Of a stretch of DNA of 64,000 nt, positions 46,821-56,683 are shown one piece after another; within the stretch, counting starts at the first letter, position 1, and each line of letters begins with the position of its first letter. This stretch comes from Flavobacterium sp. (lineage in GTDB: Bacteria; Bacteroidota; Bacteroidia; Flavobacteriales; Flavobacteriaceae), in NCBI RefSeq assembly GCF_027533505.1, contig NZ_JAPZUB010000041.1, forward strand, positions 1-64,000, in the 5' to 3' direction. The notes below the pieces were generated by a model. That model was given only the letters and a program-made list of their open reading frames with translations. It was not told the origin of the DNA and did not search any database. Made by a program: the position numbers and the translations under genes.

Positions 46821-46890
46821 TGGATTGCTGGGGAGTTGGGTGATTTTGCAGTATGGAGAGTATTACAGTTACTGATGTTGGGGGTGATTT

Positions 46891-47385
46891 TTATTTTGAA
46901 TTTAAAACTTCTTCAATACTATTATATGCAGTTAGGACATACTCAATATTTGGGTTGTCATTATGGTATAATAAAGAAGTATAAAGCAAGTATGTTTCTC
47001 CATTAACTTCAAAATTAATAACATTATCAATTTTCGTTACAAATTTGTTGAAAGTGCTATTTAAATACCATCTATCAAATACATTAAATCTAATTTCTGC
47101 CTTTTCTTCATCTTCAGAACATATATAAATTAATGAATTTTGAGCATTCTCAAAGAAAGATTTTATGATGTTATCAATTGTTCGTCCAACAGCACTATCA
47201 AAGGGTTCAATAGCATCACTAACTTTTTCTATAATTACCTGATATACATTTTCAATAGCATTTTCAGATACAGAATCAAGAGTTTCATCAATTATAAATA
47301 CAACTTTATATTCGATGTTGTTTTTAGTAGTAAAATTATAAGTGCTTGTATCTTCGTTAAAAGTGTAGCTATAACGGTTTGGCAA
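46891..47385 (-). CDS. DUF6169-like hypothetical protein (TTG start)
   Basis: 165 codons; YSYTFNEDTSTYNFTTKNNIEYKVVFI; TTG start overlaps the preceding small ORF stop. Confidence 0.65.
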   Translation of the reverse strand: MPNRYSYTFNEDTSTYNFTTKNNIEYKVVFIIDETLDSVSENAIENVYQVIIEKVSDAIEPFDSAVGRTIDNIIKSFFENAQNSLIYICSEDEEKAEIRFNVFDRWYLNSTFNKFVTKIDNVINFEVNGETYLLYTSLLYHNDNPNIEYVLTAYNSIEEVLNSK

Positions 47386-47515
47386 ATTTGATACCTTTTT
47401 GAGTTACTGCTTCAATAGAAGTATTTCCTTTCAAAAAAGAACGAACAATAGTTTTATCTGCAACCATTTTGGTTATAGATTTCATTATTGATTCTTTTGT
47501 GACTATTCTTTTCAT
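47369..47515 (-). CDS. Small 48-aa ORF overlapping the DUF6169-like gene
   Basis: Hand translation MKRIVTKESIMKSITKMVADKTIVRSFLKGNTSIEAVTQKGIKFAKPL; not in ORF track. Confidence 0.55.
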   Translation of the reverse strand: MKRIVTKESIMKSITKMVADKTIVRSFLKGNTSIEAVTQKGIKFAKPL

Positions 47516-47696
47516 ACTGCAAATATATTACTTTCTCTTAATCAATCATCTAGCTAGGTAATTTTTTAACGATCGTAATTTCTCTATTACAATTGTTGTT
47601 TTTTTGCTTAACACTATCATTATAAAAATTAATTGTTTTAATTAAATCAGATGTTTTTGAAAAATCACCGATAGTGGTTGGATAAGTTGCTTCTGT

Positions 47697-47736
47697 AAAT
47701 TAACAATAATTCTACAATCGTTACTGGGATTTTTTA
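47697..47736. repeat. ~40-bp direct repeat copy 2
   Basis: aaattaacaataattctacaatcgttactgggatttttt. Confidence 0.7.
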
Positions 47737-47780
47737 GAGCTGATAAGCTACTGAGCTTCTAAGCTTCTGAGCGGGTGGGT
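47736..47780. repeat. Octamer array block
   Basis: gagctgataagctactgagcttctaagcttctgagcggg. Confidence 0.75.
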
Positions 47781-47827
47781 TGCTTATCAGCGCGGGAGAC
47801 TTCGCAGAGCGGGTGGGCGGGGTGGTA

Positions 47828-48160
47828 TTAGGTAAGGACTTCAGAAATTTGTTGCTTCATGTTGGGTATTTTATTTTTTATAACATCCCAAACAATAGTA
47901 TAATTAACCCCCATGTAATCATGAATTAAGCGGTCTCTCATTCCTGCCATATTCTTCCATGGGATTGTATTCGATTTAACTTTAAAATCGGCAGGGATTT
48001 TCTTAGTTGCTTCACCAATAATTTCATAGCTTCTGACAATAGCTCTTTAAAGGGTTTCATCATTTAAAAAAACATCGTATTCCAAATCGCTACTAACAGA
48101 AATGATATAGGTACATTCATCAAGAATATGTCTTAGGTATTCTTTTGGTTCTTTAGACAT
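47828..48160 (-). pseudogene. HepT-like toxin with in-frame TAA nonsense codon at 48047-48049
   Basis: Hand translation MSKEPKEYLRHILDECTYIISVSSDLEYDVFLNDETL*RAIVRSYEIIGEATKKIPADFKVKSNTIPWKNMAGMRDRLIHDYMGVNYTIVWDVIKNKIPNMKQQISEVLT; RDRLIHDY catalytic motif. Confidence 0.85.
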
Positions 48161-48449
48161 ATAGAACTTCATTTAAGATTTTCGGACCAATATAGGGACT
48201 CAATCCATTTTTAGTTACCACTTCAATTTTTTCATTCTTGAATATTTTTTCAAACAAATCACAGGCTGCCATATAGTTGTCGAAGTTTTCTTTCTCTGGT
48301 TCAAAATCAATCAACAAGTCGATATCACTTTCTTTTGATTGTTCTCCATGGAGGTATGAACCAAAAAGGCCAACGCTACGAATACCAAACTTCGTAAGTT
48401 TTAATTTGTTGGATTTCAACGTTTTTAATATGTGCTCTTTTGTTGTCAT
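48153..48449 (-). CDS. MntA-type minimal nucleotidyltransferase antitoxin
   Basis: GLFGSYLHGEQSKESDIDLLIDFEPE NTase motif; overlaps hepT start. Confidence 0.88.
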   Translation of the reverse strand: MTTKEHILKTLKSNKLKLTKFGIRSVGLFGSYLHGEQSKESDIDLLIDFEPEKENFDNYMAACDLFEKIFKNEKIEVVTKNGLSPYIGPKILNEVLYV

Positions 48450-48533
48450 GAGTAACTTTGTTCAAATATACAAAAGATTGTTTTCTGAATAAGAAGGTGG
48501 TTAAAAATTACCAAGAGCGTTGCATAAGGAAAT

Positions 48534-48572
48534 AAGTGGCTGAGCTACTGAGCTTCTATGCTTCTGAGCGGG
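48534..48572. repeat. Octamer array block
   Basis: agtggctgagctactgagcttctatgcttctgagcgggg. Confidence 0.7.
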
Positions 48573-48681
48573 GTAGGGCTACAGGCGAAATCAGGCGTTT
48601 GTTCATGGCGTGGAATGGGTACTTAAAAGTACAAAAAAAACCGAAGCAGGGGTGTGCTTCGGTTGCTCTTTGGTATTGTAC

Positions 48682-49221
48682 TTATTTGGTTTTTAACTGC
48701 GGGGGGTATTCCGCCAGGATTTGAGTCACAAACTCCTTAATGTTCTCGTCCTTTTTCTCCGTACGTTTGGTGAGTTCGCCTTCGCCGACGCCCTGCCAAA
48801 TCAGTTCTTTTGTTTTGGCATCTCTGAAGTCAATGGTCAGTTTTCCCTCGACATACTGGTACACATTGTTGAAGCCACCGCCCCAACCCCAAGCGCCCCA
48901 GCCCCAGCCCCAACCCCAGCCCCACATGGGTGATTGGATAACATCGACTTGCTCTTTCTCTTGAGTGAAAATGGACACAATTAAATCGGGCGTCTCACTT
49001 TTGGTAAAGCCTTTCGTAGCCATCACCTCGTCGATCGAACGTAAAATACGCCGCTTGTCCAAGTCCGAAATGGCCGCTTTGTCAATGGCCGCTTTTTGAT
49101 AGGCATAGGTCTTGTACTGACTAAATGTGACATTCTTATCATAGTCAGCATTCACCCGAATGGTACTACAGGACGTTAAGCATAACGCCAAAACTGCGGT
49201 GAGTAAAAATAGTTTTTTCAT
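48682..49221 (-). CDS. DUF4136 lipoprotein with Gly-Trp-rich segment
   Basis: CLTSCSTIRVNADYDKNVTFSQYKTYAYQ; GWGWGWGWGAWGWGGG. Confidence 0.85.
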   Translation of the reverse strand: MKKLFLLTAVLALCLTSCSTIRVNADYDKNVTFSQYKTYAYQKAAIDKAAISDLDKRRILRSIDEVMATKGFTKSETPDLIVSIFTQEKEQVDVIQSPMWGWGWGWGWGAWGWGGGFNNVYQYVEGKLTIDFRDAKTKELIWQGVGEGELTKRTEKKDENIKEFVTQILAEYPPQLKTK

Positions 49222-49266
49222 AACAATTGGTATTTAAAGTGCAGCTTCTTTCCAAGTGGAAATAGG

Positions 49267-51252
49267 CTACAACAAGGTTTCGTCTACCAAATGGGGAAGC
49301 GTCACTTTCAAAAGCGGTTCCACTTCCATGGCGCGTTTAATCGCAAAAATAGCGCCTTCATTGCGGGCCCAACTGCGGCGGGAAATTCCGTTGTTCACGT
49401 CCCAGAACAGCATGGATTTCAGGCGTCTATCGCTATCGGCAGTCCCATCAAGAACCATACCAAAGCCCCCGTTCATTACTTCGCCCCAACCGACACCGCC
49501 ACCGTTGTGAATCGATACCCAAGTCGCCCCTCGGAAACTGTCGCCAATCACATTGTGAATCGCCATGTCGGAGGTAAAACGGGAACCGTCATAAATGTTG
49601 GACGTTTCGCGATACGGCGAATCCGTTCCTGAAACATCATGGTGGTCGCGGCCAAGAATGATGTAGCCAATCTCGCCACGCGCAATCGCTTGGTTAAAGG
49701 CCTCGGCTATTTTCATACGCCCTTCGGCATCAGCATACAAAATCCGGGCTTGTGAACCGACCACTAATTTATTCTCTTGTGCTCCTTTGATCCATTGGAT
49801 GTTGTCAGCCATTTGTTGGCGAATCTCCTCGGGAGCGGTTTCCATGATTTTTTCTAACACCGCACAAGCTAGGGCATCGGTTTTCTTTAAGTCTTCGGGA
49901 TCGCCCGAGGCACAAACCCAACGAAAGGGGCCGAACCCATAGTCAAAACACATCGGACCCATAATGTCTTGCACGTAGCTTGGGAATTTGAATTCACGAC
50001 CCAACGTCGGATGGTCGTTCATCACATCAGCCCCAGCACGAGACGCTTCAAGTAAGAACGCATTGCCATAGTCAAAGAAATAAGTGCCTTTGGCCGTGTG
50101 CTTGTTAATGGCTGCTGCATGGCGACGGAGTGTTTTTTGGACTTCCTCGCGGAACTTCTCGGGTTGGTGGGCCATCAAGGCATTGGATTCTTCAAAGCTG
50201 TATCCCATCGGGTAATAACCGCCCGCCCACGGATTGTGTAGCGAGGTTTGGTCAGAACCCAAATCAATGTGAATGTTTTCGGCATCAAAGCGTTCCCATA
50301 CATCCACAATATTCCCAAGGTAAGCGATGGATACCACTTCTTTGGTTTCTTGGGCTGTACGAACGCGGGTTACAAGTGCGTCGATATCTTCGATAATCTC
50401 GTGAATCCAACCTTGTTCGTGGCGGATGCGGGTGATTTTGGGGTTGACTTCAGCGCAAACCGTAATACAACCCGCAATAGTGCCTGCTTTGGGTTGCGCA
50501 CCACTCATGCCTCCCAACCCCGAGGTCACAAACAAGTTGCCACTCGGACTCTTTTTGATTTTGCGGAAACCGTTGAGTACGGTAATGGTGGTTCCGTGTA
50601 CGATACCTTGGGGTCCGATGTACATATAACTCCCCGCTGTCATTTGTCCGTATTGGGTAACGCCCAGTGCGTTAAATTTTTCCCAGTCATCGGGTTTGGA
50701 GTAGTTGGGGATCATCATACCGTTGGTCACCACCACGCGCGGGGCATCTTTGTGCGACGGGAAGAGTCCCATGGGATGACCGGAATACATGACAAGCGTT
50801 TGCTCGTCGGTCATTTCGGCCAAATATTTCATAGTAAGGCGGTATTGTGCCCAGTTTTGGAACACAGCACCATTACCCCCATAGGTAATTAATTCATGCG
50901 GGTGTTGTGCAACAGCATAATCCAAGTTGTTTTGAATCATGAGCATGATGGCTTTGGCCTGCTCGCTTTTGCCAGGATATTCCGAAATCGGACGCGCATA
51001 CATGCGGTAGTCGGGACGCAAACGGTACATGTAAATGCGGCCGTAGGTTTCGAGCTCCTCTTTGAATTCAGGAATAAGCTCGGCATGATGCTGCGGTTCA
51101 AAATAACGTAAGGCATTTTGGAGCGCCAACTTTTTCTCTTCTTCGTTTAAGATTTCTTTGCGTTTGGGCGCGTGATTGATTGCCGGATCATACGGTTTCG
51201 GTTGGGGTAAAACCTTAGGGATTCCCTCGAGTAGTTGTTCGTGAAAGGTCAT
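49267..51252 (-). CDS. hutU: Urocanate hydratase
   Basis: TYGGNGAVFQNWAQYRLTMKYLAEMTDEQTLVMYSGHPMGLFPS; start at MTFHEQLLEGIPKVLP. Confidence 0.94.
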   Translation of the reverse strand: MTFHEQLLEGIPKVLPQPKPYDPAINHAPKRKEILNEEEKKLALQNALRYFEPQHHAELIPEFKEELETYGRIYMYRLRPDYRMYARPISEYPGKSEQAKAIMLMIQNNLDYAVAQHPHELITYGGNGAVFQNWAQYRLTMKYLAEMTDEQTLVMYSGHPMGLFPSHKDAPRVVVTNGMMIPNYSKPDDWEKFNALGVTQYGQMTAGSYMYIGPQGIVHGTTITVLNGFRKIKKSPSGNLFVTSGLGGMSGAQPKAGTIAGCITVCAEVNPKITRIRHEQGWIHEIIEDIDALVTRVRTAQETKEVVSIAYLGNIVDVWERFDAENIHIDLGSDQTSLHNPWAGGYYPMGYSFEESNALMAHQPEKFREEVQKTLRRHAAAINKHTAKGTYFFDYGNAFLLEASRAGADVMNDHPTLGREFKFPSYVQDIMGPMCFDYGFGPFRWVCASGDPEDLKKTDALACAVLEKIMETAPEEIRQQMADNIQWIKGAQENKLVVGSQARILYADAEGRMKIAEAFNQAIARGEIGYIILGRDHHDVSGTDSPYRETSNIYDGSRFTSDMAIHNVIGDSFRGATWVSIHNGGGVGWGEVMNGGFGMVLDGTADSDRRLKSMLFWDVNNGISRRSWARNEGAIFAIKRAMEVEPLLKVTLPHLVDETLL

Positions 51253-51256
51253 TAAT

Positions 51257-51460
51257 CTAATGTCTTGGTTTGTTGGTTTGTTTGTTTTGTCGAATGTCGC
51301 CCGTACTTTTATCAAAACCATAAGGGCAATGACGGCAACCCGATTTGCAACAATACCCACGCTTCAAATGGTAGCGTTCGGTAAAAACACGAAATCCTTC
51401 GGGACTGAGATAAAAATCTTCGCCTTCTTTGAGATTATTCGGATGGAGAGCGTCATTCAT
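51257..51460 (-). CDS. DUF5522-like small Cys-rich protein
   Basis: FYLSPEGFRVFTERYHLKRGYCCKSGCRHCPYGF. Confidence 0.8.
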   Translation of the reverse strand: MNDALHPNNLKEGEDFYLSPEGFRVFTERYHLKRGYCCKSGCRHCPYGFDKSTGDIRQNKQTNKPRH

Positions 51461-51487
51461 ACCTACAAAATTAACAACTTTGCAAGA

Positions 51488-51820
51488 ATGAAAGTCATCG
51501 TTGCCAAATATTTAACGCCTGTTGGATTTCGGGCCATTACCATTTTCCCTTTTGTTATCGTGCGATCAAAAGATGCTTTGTTGGATCCGCATTTGCTTTC
51601 TCACGAGCGCATACATATCCATCAACAACGCGAATTGCTCGTGGTGTTTTTTTATGTCTGGTATGTCCTGGAGTTTTTAGGGCGTTGGATGGTGCTGCGC
51701 GATCGAACGGAGGCGTACCGAGCCATTTCTTTTGAACGTGAGGCTTATGCAAACGAAAACGACCCTCACTATCTCAAGCGAAGGTCGTTGTATTCCTTTT
51801 TATTTTATTTTAAAAAATAA
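51488..51820 (+). CDS. Conserved hypothetical protein
   Basis: MKVIVAKYLTPVGFRAITIFPFVIV...HERIHIHQQREL. Confidence 0.7.
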   Translation: MKVIVAKYLTPVGFRAITIFPFVIVRSKDALLDPHLLSHERIHIHQQRELLVVFFYVWYVLEFLGRWMVLRDRTEAYRAISFEREAYANENDPHYLKRRSLYSFLFYFKK

Positions 51821-54800
51821 TCTTTGTAGCGGTAATGATTCCGTTGGCCAATCGAGTTTGCACTAGCAATGGGGTTTGGTTGCGTGTCAGATGGGGAACT
51901 TCAAACTGTGAAGCATTGATTTGATCATATTGACCAATAACGCGACCCAACATATCCAAAACGGTGACGGAGGCAATTACTTCGCGGGCAGAACTTACTT
52001 GTATAGTCTCTTGAGTGATAACGGTTACTTCATCTTCAGCCGCTACTGATTGTTTCATACCGTTGTTGTAAATAATGATAAAGCGATTTGAACGAGTTCC
52101 CGCTGTGGTCGTAAAGCGATACGGACTTACTTTTAAATTGTGTACTACATTCAAATCCTTATCACGGATAAAAATATCTTGATCGGCAAACATTCCGTCA
52201 ACGGCGGCCAGGGCAATGTGATATTGTCCTGCGGCGGGTGCATGGAATCCAACGGGAACTTCATCCATCGGGTTAAACGGTAAAGCCCGTCCTTGAATTT
52301 GGAATTTTTCAGTATCGATGAGTGAAAAGATACTCATGGATCCCAAAATCGCTGTGTTGCTGTCAAAGAAGTTATCTTTTCCATTGCTGGCGCTTTGTAC
52401 ATACCCCACCAATGTTCGTTCCGATTGTCGGCTGCTGTTCACAATGTCGAGCCAGAAGCGATGGCGTTCAAGTTCAACATTTACGGGAGGTTCAATGATA
52501 TAGTCACTGCTTCGGTAGAAGTTGGTGTTGTCAAAGGTATTGCTTCGTAATCCATTGTTGAAAGCAACGGTGTCGGTCGTCGCAGGGCCGTCAATCATTT
52601 GAACAAAGAATCCTTGGCCTGCACCTATGAAATAATCGCTAGAAGCAGCAGGACAACACGATGTACCGGTAAAATTGTACGTCAAATAATCCCCGGGACT
52701 GTAATTATAAATATACGTATTGTAAAACGGACTCGCGATTTGTGACGGTAAAGTACCATGGGTCCAAATTTTGATGTTCCCCATGATTTTTGTTCGGTTA
52801 TTGAACAAAAACTGACTTGCGCGAATCGCCGAAGGATAGGGGTTTCCAACCAAATTCCAGTTGTCACTGTAGTTGGTGATTTCAGTCCCATTCAATCCTG
52901 TATGATAAGCCGTATTGGTGTCAGAGCCCCGCGCTATAGCGGTAGTGATATTTCCATTATTGGGAACGCCCGTGAAAGTGTTGACTAACGTTTGTGGCGT
53001 CACATTACCAAAGGAGTCAGGACCCCGAACAATATACCCTCTACCCGCAGTCATCGTATTGCCCACAGCCATTTCCCAGTTGCCTTGCCCACCGTTGGGA
53101 TTAGCAATGGTAGGGTTCCAACGCCAGATTAATCCCGAGGTGGTAGGCGCACCAATGTTACTCGTGCTAAAACCGGCTACAGGGGAGGACCAATACACGT
53201 AGTCTTGACGACGAATGTTGGCATTGCGGGTATAGTTGATGGAGCCCGTATTGGCTACGTTGTTGATTTGTACCAAACTAGAATTGTTTAACAGGTTGAA
53301 TTGCGCCCCTGTTTGAACATTAACCCAATCGGTAACCGTAATGGTATTCGATGCATTTACGGTTAAGGTAGCTCCTGTTTGTACAATCAAGTTTCCAGCA
53401 AAAGCATGATAAGAACTGCCTGAAATGACAGGATTATTTGCAGTAACAGGGATGATAACACAATCGGCATTGTTAGGGATACTCGTGTTTGGAGTCCAAT
53501 TATTTACTTTATTCCAATCCGTATCGACCGAACCGTTCCAAATTTTACGACTATTGACTGTAATGGTTGCATCGTCGGTGACATCCATAATCACACCATT
53601 ACAGAAAGTATAGCGAATACGAGCGGTATAAGTAGTTGTTTGGTTTGGACAAACAGTAAGGGTGGGAGAGGTTCCCACGACAGGACCTGATGTTCCCACA
53701 CCTTCAAACCAAGTTATCGTTGTAATCGAAGGTCCAGCAGGCATAAAACGCCAAGCCTCGTTTGTGGTGGTCCAATCAGGATCCAATGAGTTGCGATTAG
53801 GAGCTACCACACCTGCAGTTCCCGTATTGTTTTGAATTCCAATAACGGCATTACCACTATTCCAAGAGGCACAAACCCGTTTTTCTTTAATGTACACTTC
53901 AATGATATTCGTATTTTCATACAAAACTATCATTCCGGTATACATTAAATTGTTACAAGCAAACGAGAACATGGGTACTTCGCTCCAGCCAATAATCATG
54001 GCACGACATCCCGAAGGCATAGTGACCAATTCCCAACTTACTTCTCCACCCACGCTGGGGTCGATATCGTGATAAGCTCCAAATATTGTATTTAAGAATA
54101 GGGAGGGGCTTGGCAAGTTGGTGCTAAAGGCCCAGTTATTATAGCCTCCAGGGGTATTGTTGGTGGTGTTAAACGAAACAACCCCATTGGAACCAATCAA
54201 CATTTGGTTGTAGGTGTTTCCGTAGTAACAAAAGTTGAACGGAATAGATACCAAACCTGACCAAACATCATCTACGTTAATACTTACCGAATTGGCTAAA
54301 CAACCAAATTGATAAGGGGGGGCGTAGGGTATAGATTCAACCGTATAATTGGTGGTATCGCCTAAGTTCTTATAGGTAGCTTCCAAAGTGGTGCAAGTAG
54401 AAGCGCCACAAGTTGTAATGGGCGCGGGGTCGACGCCCCCTAATCCTAAACCTCCAGCGACGTTGGTCGGACATCCTGTAGAATTTGTTCCCACTCCACC
54501 TCCAGGGGTACATGCGGTAGTAACACAAATACTAAAAGTTCCTTGACCAATACCATTGGCAAAACTATAGACTCGAATATAATAGGTAGCTCCAACCGTG
54601 AGACCTGTAAGTGTCGTGGTTTCGTTCAAGCTCCCCGTAGTAGCGTTTATACAAGCCAAAGAGGTTAAACTCAAACATGAGCCACTATACACTTGAAGTA
54701 CCGCATTTGCTAGTGTGCCTGGAGTAACAGTGACTGTATGTGACGTTTCGTAAGCTTCAAAAGTATACCAAACATCATCATCGGCGTTACCAACGCAACC

Positions 54801-56183
54801 CGCTAGTGAATTCGTTGCAAGTACAGTTGTTCCACTGGTAGAAGAAGTACAAAAGGTGGTTGGATTTGTATTTAAGGCTACAGCCGTAGCACAGCTATCA
54901 TTTACAGGGGGGCCAGGAGTAGTCACACAAATACCAAAAGTGCCAGGACTGTCATTGCCATATTCCCAAACACGAATAAATAAGGTAGCCCCAGGGGTTT
55001 GACCGGTCAAGTTGATACTAGACATCAAACCATTAGCGCTAGAGTCATCATCGCAGGTGACAAGGGTTAACCCCCCACAGGTTCCTTAATATACTGCCAT
55101 ACCGCTATCGGTAATACCGCCTGTTTGCGTATCTATAGATAAAATACCCGAAGCAGGAACCGTTACGCGAAACCACACATCACCGCCAGCATAACTTGCA
55201 CAGCCAGGAGCTGGAGGTCCAACAGAATCAGAAGCACCAAGGGTCGTGTAAGTTGCGTAAGTGCAATTCGTTGCGGGGGTTAGTGTTATGGCTCTACTAC
55301 AATTATCATTTGCAGGGGGTGTCACACAAGTTCTTGAAATGGTGAAACTCCCTGTTGCATTAGAGGCAGCATCCCAATTGGCAATATATACAAAGTAAGT
55401 GGTCCCTAGTGTAGTATTAAAAGTATAGCTTTCCGTTCCGCCACCAAATCCAGAATCTTGACAAGTAATATTGGTTAAGCCGAGGCATGATCCGCTTGCA
55501 ATGGCCATTTCATGATCAAAACTACCATTTGCAGTTGATGTGATTGTAGTTGTTGATCCGTCGCCTGTAAAGGTATACCAAACCCCATTGTTACTCATGC
55601 TGCATCCCGTATTATGGTTGGTTGAACCATTTGTACCAAAAGTGGTTCCGTTCATATTTGTAGTGCCACATGGGAGTGTAGTAGCGGTAATACAACTATT
55701 ATTGGAAGGAGGACTGGCGGTAACACACAGCGAGGATAGATTCATGTTGTTGTTGTTTCCAATGTTTACAACTTTAATGTAATAAATACCATTGGCTAAA
55801 GGTCCTGTAGTAATCGTTTCTGTTTGAGCTGAATTGGTTGCATTATTGGCATTGGCACACGAAATAGTCGATAAACCAGCACATGAACCCGTTGATCCAA
55901 TAAGTTGTAATAACAAGTTTTGATTGGTTGTGGTACCCACAATTGTAACAGATGCGGGTCCACCACTGACAGTGAAAGTATACCAACGATCTCTGTGAAA
56001 AGTTAGCCCAGTACTACAAGTATTTATCAGCGGGGCATCATCAGTACCGTTTGAAACCGACCCGCTAAGGCATGGGCCATTGACAGTAATAGGTAATGCC
56101 ACAGCACAGTTATTCTGTGCATTTATCTCATGAGTAAAACTCAAAAGAGTAATAAGCATTAAGTAATTGTAAATTTGTTTCAT
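51810..56183 (-). pseudogene. Large T9SS-type secreted protein split by an in-frame TAA (55086-55088)
   Basis: ORFs 55086..56183 and 51810..55028 are in the same frame; reading through gives GMAVY*GTCGGLTLVTCDDDSSANGLM, continuous repeat architecture; signal peptide at N-terminus, sorting-type domain at C-terminus. Confidence 0.75.
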
Positions 56184-56683
56184 ACCTTGCTGTTTTTTGT
56201 GCTTTTTTCGATTACAAAATTTCTACAAAAAATTGGGATTCAATGATAAAGTCGATTAACTGTTAGATTTTCTGTTGAAATGCAAAAAATACGTTTTTTC
56301 TCACAAAAAAGTCGATATACAACCATTTGTTTTTTACTAAATTGCTGAAAAACAATGGATAACTTCTTTGGTTGTTTTTGCACTCGTTGAACTAAAATCA
56401 TTAACTATAGATTTTTCATTTTGATTTACGTAAAAATTGTTGTGAACAGTTTTTTCCAATGGCATCCATTTTTACCTCAAGTCCCTCGATTATTGAAAAA
56501 GGGAATATAAAATCGGATAAAACCTTCATTTTCAATCCTTATTTTGTTAAATTTGAAATCGAAGTTACATAAGGAAAGTTGAAAAACCCAAGTTTTTTGT
56601 TAAAAAAACATGCATTTCATCGATTTTTTTGGTATTTACGTCGATTATAAGAAGTATATTCCTACATTTACAACATAAACTTT

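Noticed and set aside
50130-50892. Plus-strand ORFs antisense to hutU
   Set aside because: Shadow ORFs opposite a well-conserved gene with no recognisable domain
47828-56183. TAA recoding suggested by two genes with internal in-frame TAA codons
   Set aside because: TAA clearly terminates many other genes in the window; independent nonsense mutations or sequence errors are simpler
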